Below, one piece after another: positions 37,891 to 39,957 of a stretch of 39,957 bases of DNA. Position numbers and translations under genes: made by a program. Every line of letters starts with the position of its first letter. Positions within the stretch are counted from its first letter, which is position 1. The notes below the pieces were generated by a model that saw nothing but the letters and a program-made list of their open reading frames with translations, ran no database searches and was not told where the DNA came from. This DNA is from Acidobacteriota bacterium (GTDB taxonomy: Bacteria > Acidobacteriota > Blastocatellia > Pyrinomonadales > Pyrinomonadaceae): NCBI GenBank assembly GCA_020200155.1, contig JAIVJG010000206.1:1-39957 (forward strand). The letters are read 5' to 3'.

Positions 37891-38769
37891 TCAGCGGACT
37901 GCCTTCATCCACCCCACACACTTCTCTAGTTCAGCGCGCATCTCATCCGCAGACGCGTGATGTATGCGCCCGTGGCCGGGCAAGACCCACTCAAAACGGT
38001 AAGCCGGCAGGCGCTCCATCGAGCGCGTCTGCGCTTCCCACGAGTACCAGCATGTGCTTCTGAAAGCCGTCAGACACTCGCGCGTGGGCGACCACGCGAG
38101 GTGATCGCCCGTGAACAGGTACTTGTCTTTGTAGAGCAGAACCATGTGCCCGCGCGTGTGCCCCGGCGTCGGGATGATGACGAGGTCGTCGTCGAGTTGC
38201 GTTTCGTCTTCGCCCTCGACGATGCGCTCGACGCCGTGCCGGGCGGCGTTGTCGTCCGTGTGCATGACACGCTGCGCTCCGAATTTTTGTGCGAACTTCA
38301 CATGGTCGGCCACGTCGTCGCGGTGCGTGAGGAAGATTGTGCGGACGCCGCCGAGCGCATTAATCTTTTTGACCAACTGGCTGGCGTAGCGCGGCGAATC
38401 CACGAGCACGTTGCCGCCCTCTGCATCCGGGCGCACGATCAGGTAGCTCCACGCGCCGAAACTCGACTCGGCGGTGAAGCCGCAGAAGTAGATATTGGCG
38501 TCAATGAGTTCGGGGAAGGAATCAATGCCGATCCGCGCGTTGTGCCGCTCCGTCGCGCCGATTGACCCCGTCGGACACGCGACCAGCGACATCAACGCGC
38601 GTTTGATTTCCTCTGCCGTCGCCGGCTGGCGATAGACGCTCGACTGCTCGCCGTGGTCGCGGAACGTGTCGGGCGCAATCTGCCGGCAGGCGTCGCAATC
38701 AATGCACGTCTCGTCCACGAAAAAATCGCCGGCGATGTTCTCCGGCAAGCGCCGGGATGGGTCGGCCAT
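37891..38769 (-). CDS. Ferredoxin - metallo-beta-lactamase-fold hydrolase fusion
   Basis: N-terminal CIDCDACRQIAPD...CPTGSIG; MBL-like LTHRDDVADH (HxxDxxDH variant), PGHTRGHMVLLYKDKYLFTGDHL, VLPGHGRIHH; start MADPSRR at 38769. Confidence 0.85.
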   Translation of the reverse strand: MADPSRRLPENIAGDFFVDETCIDCDACRQIAPDTFRDHGEQSSVYRQPATAEEIKRALMSLVACPTGSIGATERHNARIGIDSFPELIDANIYFCGFTAESSFGAWSYLIVRPDAEGGNVLVDSPRYASQLVKKINALGGVRTIFLTHRDDVADHVKFAQKFGAQRVMHTDDNAARHGVERIVEGEDETQLDDDLVIIPTPGHTRGHMVLLYKDKYLFTGDHLAWSPTRECLTAFRSTCWYSWEAQTRSMERLPAYRFEWVLPGHGRIHHASADEMRAELEKCVGWMKAVR

Positions 38770-38773
38770 AACG

Positions 38774-38986
38774 TCACCGTTGCGACTCCCGCTGTTGCCG
38801 GCCCGCACGTCGAAGCTCCTCGGCGAAAGCTTGCAATCTCATCAGCTTCTCGAAGCGCTCCTCGACGGAGAGACGCAGGTTCTCGCGGAGCAAGGTGCGA
38901 TCCACGTCTTTCTTATAAGCCTCGATAACCGGGTCGTATGCGTCGTTGGCTTCGGTTCTCCCTGTAGATGCCATAATCTCCGACAT
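38774..38986 (-). CDS. Small conserved hypothetical protein
   Basis: MSEIMASTGRTEANDAYDPVIEAYKKDVDRTLLRENLRLSVEERFEKLMRLQAFAEELRRAG; charged helical protein; immediately upstream of the MBL gene. Confidence 0.55.
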   Translation of the reverse strand: MSEIMASTGRTEANDAYDPVIEAYKKDVDRTLLRENLRLSVEERFEKLMRLQAFAEELRRAGRQQRESQR

Positions 38987-39058
38987 GCTGTCGCGCGTCC
39001 TCCTGATGCGAGGATTATAACATCTCAATCAATCGCCACAGGTCGCGACAAGCATCCT

Positions 39059-39949
39059 TCACTTCCCCAATCCGTCAATCAGTATTTCGGATAGCCGCGA
39101 CATCAGCAGCAGGGCCGGGTTGTCGGGCGTCCAGTTCGCTTCGGGCATGTCGTCGCAGGTAATCGCGAGCGCGATGCGCCCGCGCGGGTGGTAGATAATG
39201 CCGACGTTGCTGCGGAGCGCGTCGAGCGCGCCGGACTTCGTCGCGGCGGGGATTTTCCAGAGTCCGCGCCAGATGCCTTCGCGACCCTGCTCCCGCTTCA
39301 TCAGGTCGAGCATGTCTTTCGAGACGGAGGGACTGGCGATCTCGCCCCGCTCAAGTTTTTCCAACAGCATGACCATCTCGTGCGGTGTGCTGCGCCCCAG
39401 CCCGAAGCGCTTGTTCTCCGCCTTCTTCCCCTCCTCGCTGTCGCCGCCTCCGCTGATCTTCCGCATCGAACGCGTCTCGGTGAAGCCGAGCGAACTCATG
39501 CGCGCGTTGACCGCGTCGGTGCTCAGGTAGTCGAGCACAAGGTTGGTCGCAGTGTTGTCGCTTAACGTCATCATCAGCGTGACGGCGTCGCGCAGTGTCA
39601 GTCGCAGCCCGTCCGCGAACTCCGGCAGGATGCCTGCGCCGCTGACCTTCTTCTCTTTCGTCAACACAAGCTCGTCCGTCCACTTCGCCTTGCCTTCGGC
39701 GACGCGCGCGAACGCTTCGACCATTATCGCGACTTTGATGGTGCTGGCCGTCCGCACGCGCTCGTCGCCGCCGAGCGTGTACGTCGCGCCCGTGTCGAGA
39801 TTCTTCGCGTAGAGCCAGACGTTGCCGTTGAAGCCCGCGACCTCCGCGCGGACACGCCTGTCCAGCCACGCGGGCGGCGCGTGCGCGGCGGCTTTCGCTG
39901 GCAGTTCTTTGCTCATCCCGCCCGGCGCTGTTGTGCTCTGTGCCCTCAC
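39059..39949 (-). CDS. Class A beta-lactamase-like serine hydrolase (may extend beyond window)
   Basis: STIK (SxxK), SDN, KSG motifs in the correct order and spacing; start at window edge uncertain. Confidence 0.8.
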   Translation of the reverse strand: MRAQSTTAPGGMSKELPAKAAAHAPPAWLDRRVRAEVAGFNGNVWLYAKNLDTGATYTLGGDERVRTASTIKVAIMVEAFARVAEGKAKWTDELVLTKEKKVSGAGILPEFADGLRLTLRDAVTLMMTLSDNTATNLVLDYLSTDAVNARMSSLGFTETRSMRKISGGGDSEEGKKAENKRFGLGRSTPHEMVMLLEKLERGEIASPSVSKDMLDLMKREQGREGIWRGLWKIPAATKSGALDALRSNVGIIYHPRGRIALAITCDDMPEANWTPDNPALLLMSRLSEILIDGLGK

Positions 39950-39957
39950 ACCGAGCG

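Noticed and set aside
38774-38986. Antitoxin of a toxin-antitoxin pair
   Set aside because: Small charged helical protein, but the neighbour is a ferredoxin-MBL enzyme and no toxin-like ORF is adjacent; not supportable
1-39957. CRISPR arrays, tRNA/rRNA genes, transposases, integrases or phage genes
   Set aside because: None seen by eye on either strand; no regularly spaced repeats and no mobile-element protein motifs in the ORF track

Overview
High-GC bacterial chromosomal window. Style suggests Acidobacteriota/Blastocatellia, but this is inference only. From left to right: (1) the end of a nuo operon, with nuoM (5' truncated), a thioredoxin-like gene and a disrupted nuoN; (2) a small conserved protein and a class-I glutamine amidotransferase; (3) divergent modA / modBC molybdate transport; (4) a minus-strand operon of ATP-grasp, PilZ and YbdK-type ligase genes; (5) an ECF sigma, anti-sigma and degenerate HtrA/PDZ operon; (6) a plus-strand three-gene unit (14792-20335) closed by a strong terminator, encoding a CNB+CNB/4Fe-4S/membrane cytochrome fusion, an FHA/heptahaem c fusion and a TM/ferredoxin/permuted flavoprotein; (7) a convergent minus-strand operon with ResB, CcsA, TPR proteins and three multihaem c-type cytochromes; (8) a TPR gene, a GlcG-like gene, and a translationally coupled beta-barrel plus about 10-haem LVIVD cytochrome pair; (9) a ferredoxin-MBL fusion, a small protein and a class-A beta-lactamase-like gene. 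I count 35 canonical CXXCH motifs across five cytochrome genes. The best candidate for an undescribed system is a signal-gated (cyclic nucleotide plus FHA) transmembrane electron-transfer module feeding a multihaem/porin conduit. The window also has seven genes with interrupted frames: four look like single-nt frameshifts and three look like larger internal losses. This is either assembly error or real decay and needs checking. All calls come from reading translations and motifs; no database search was run.
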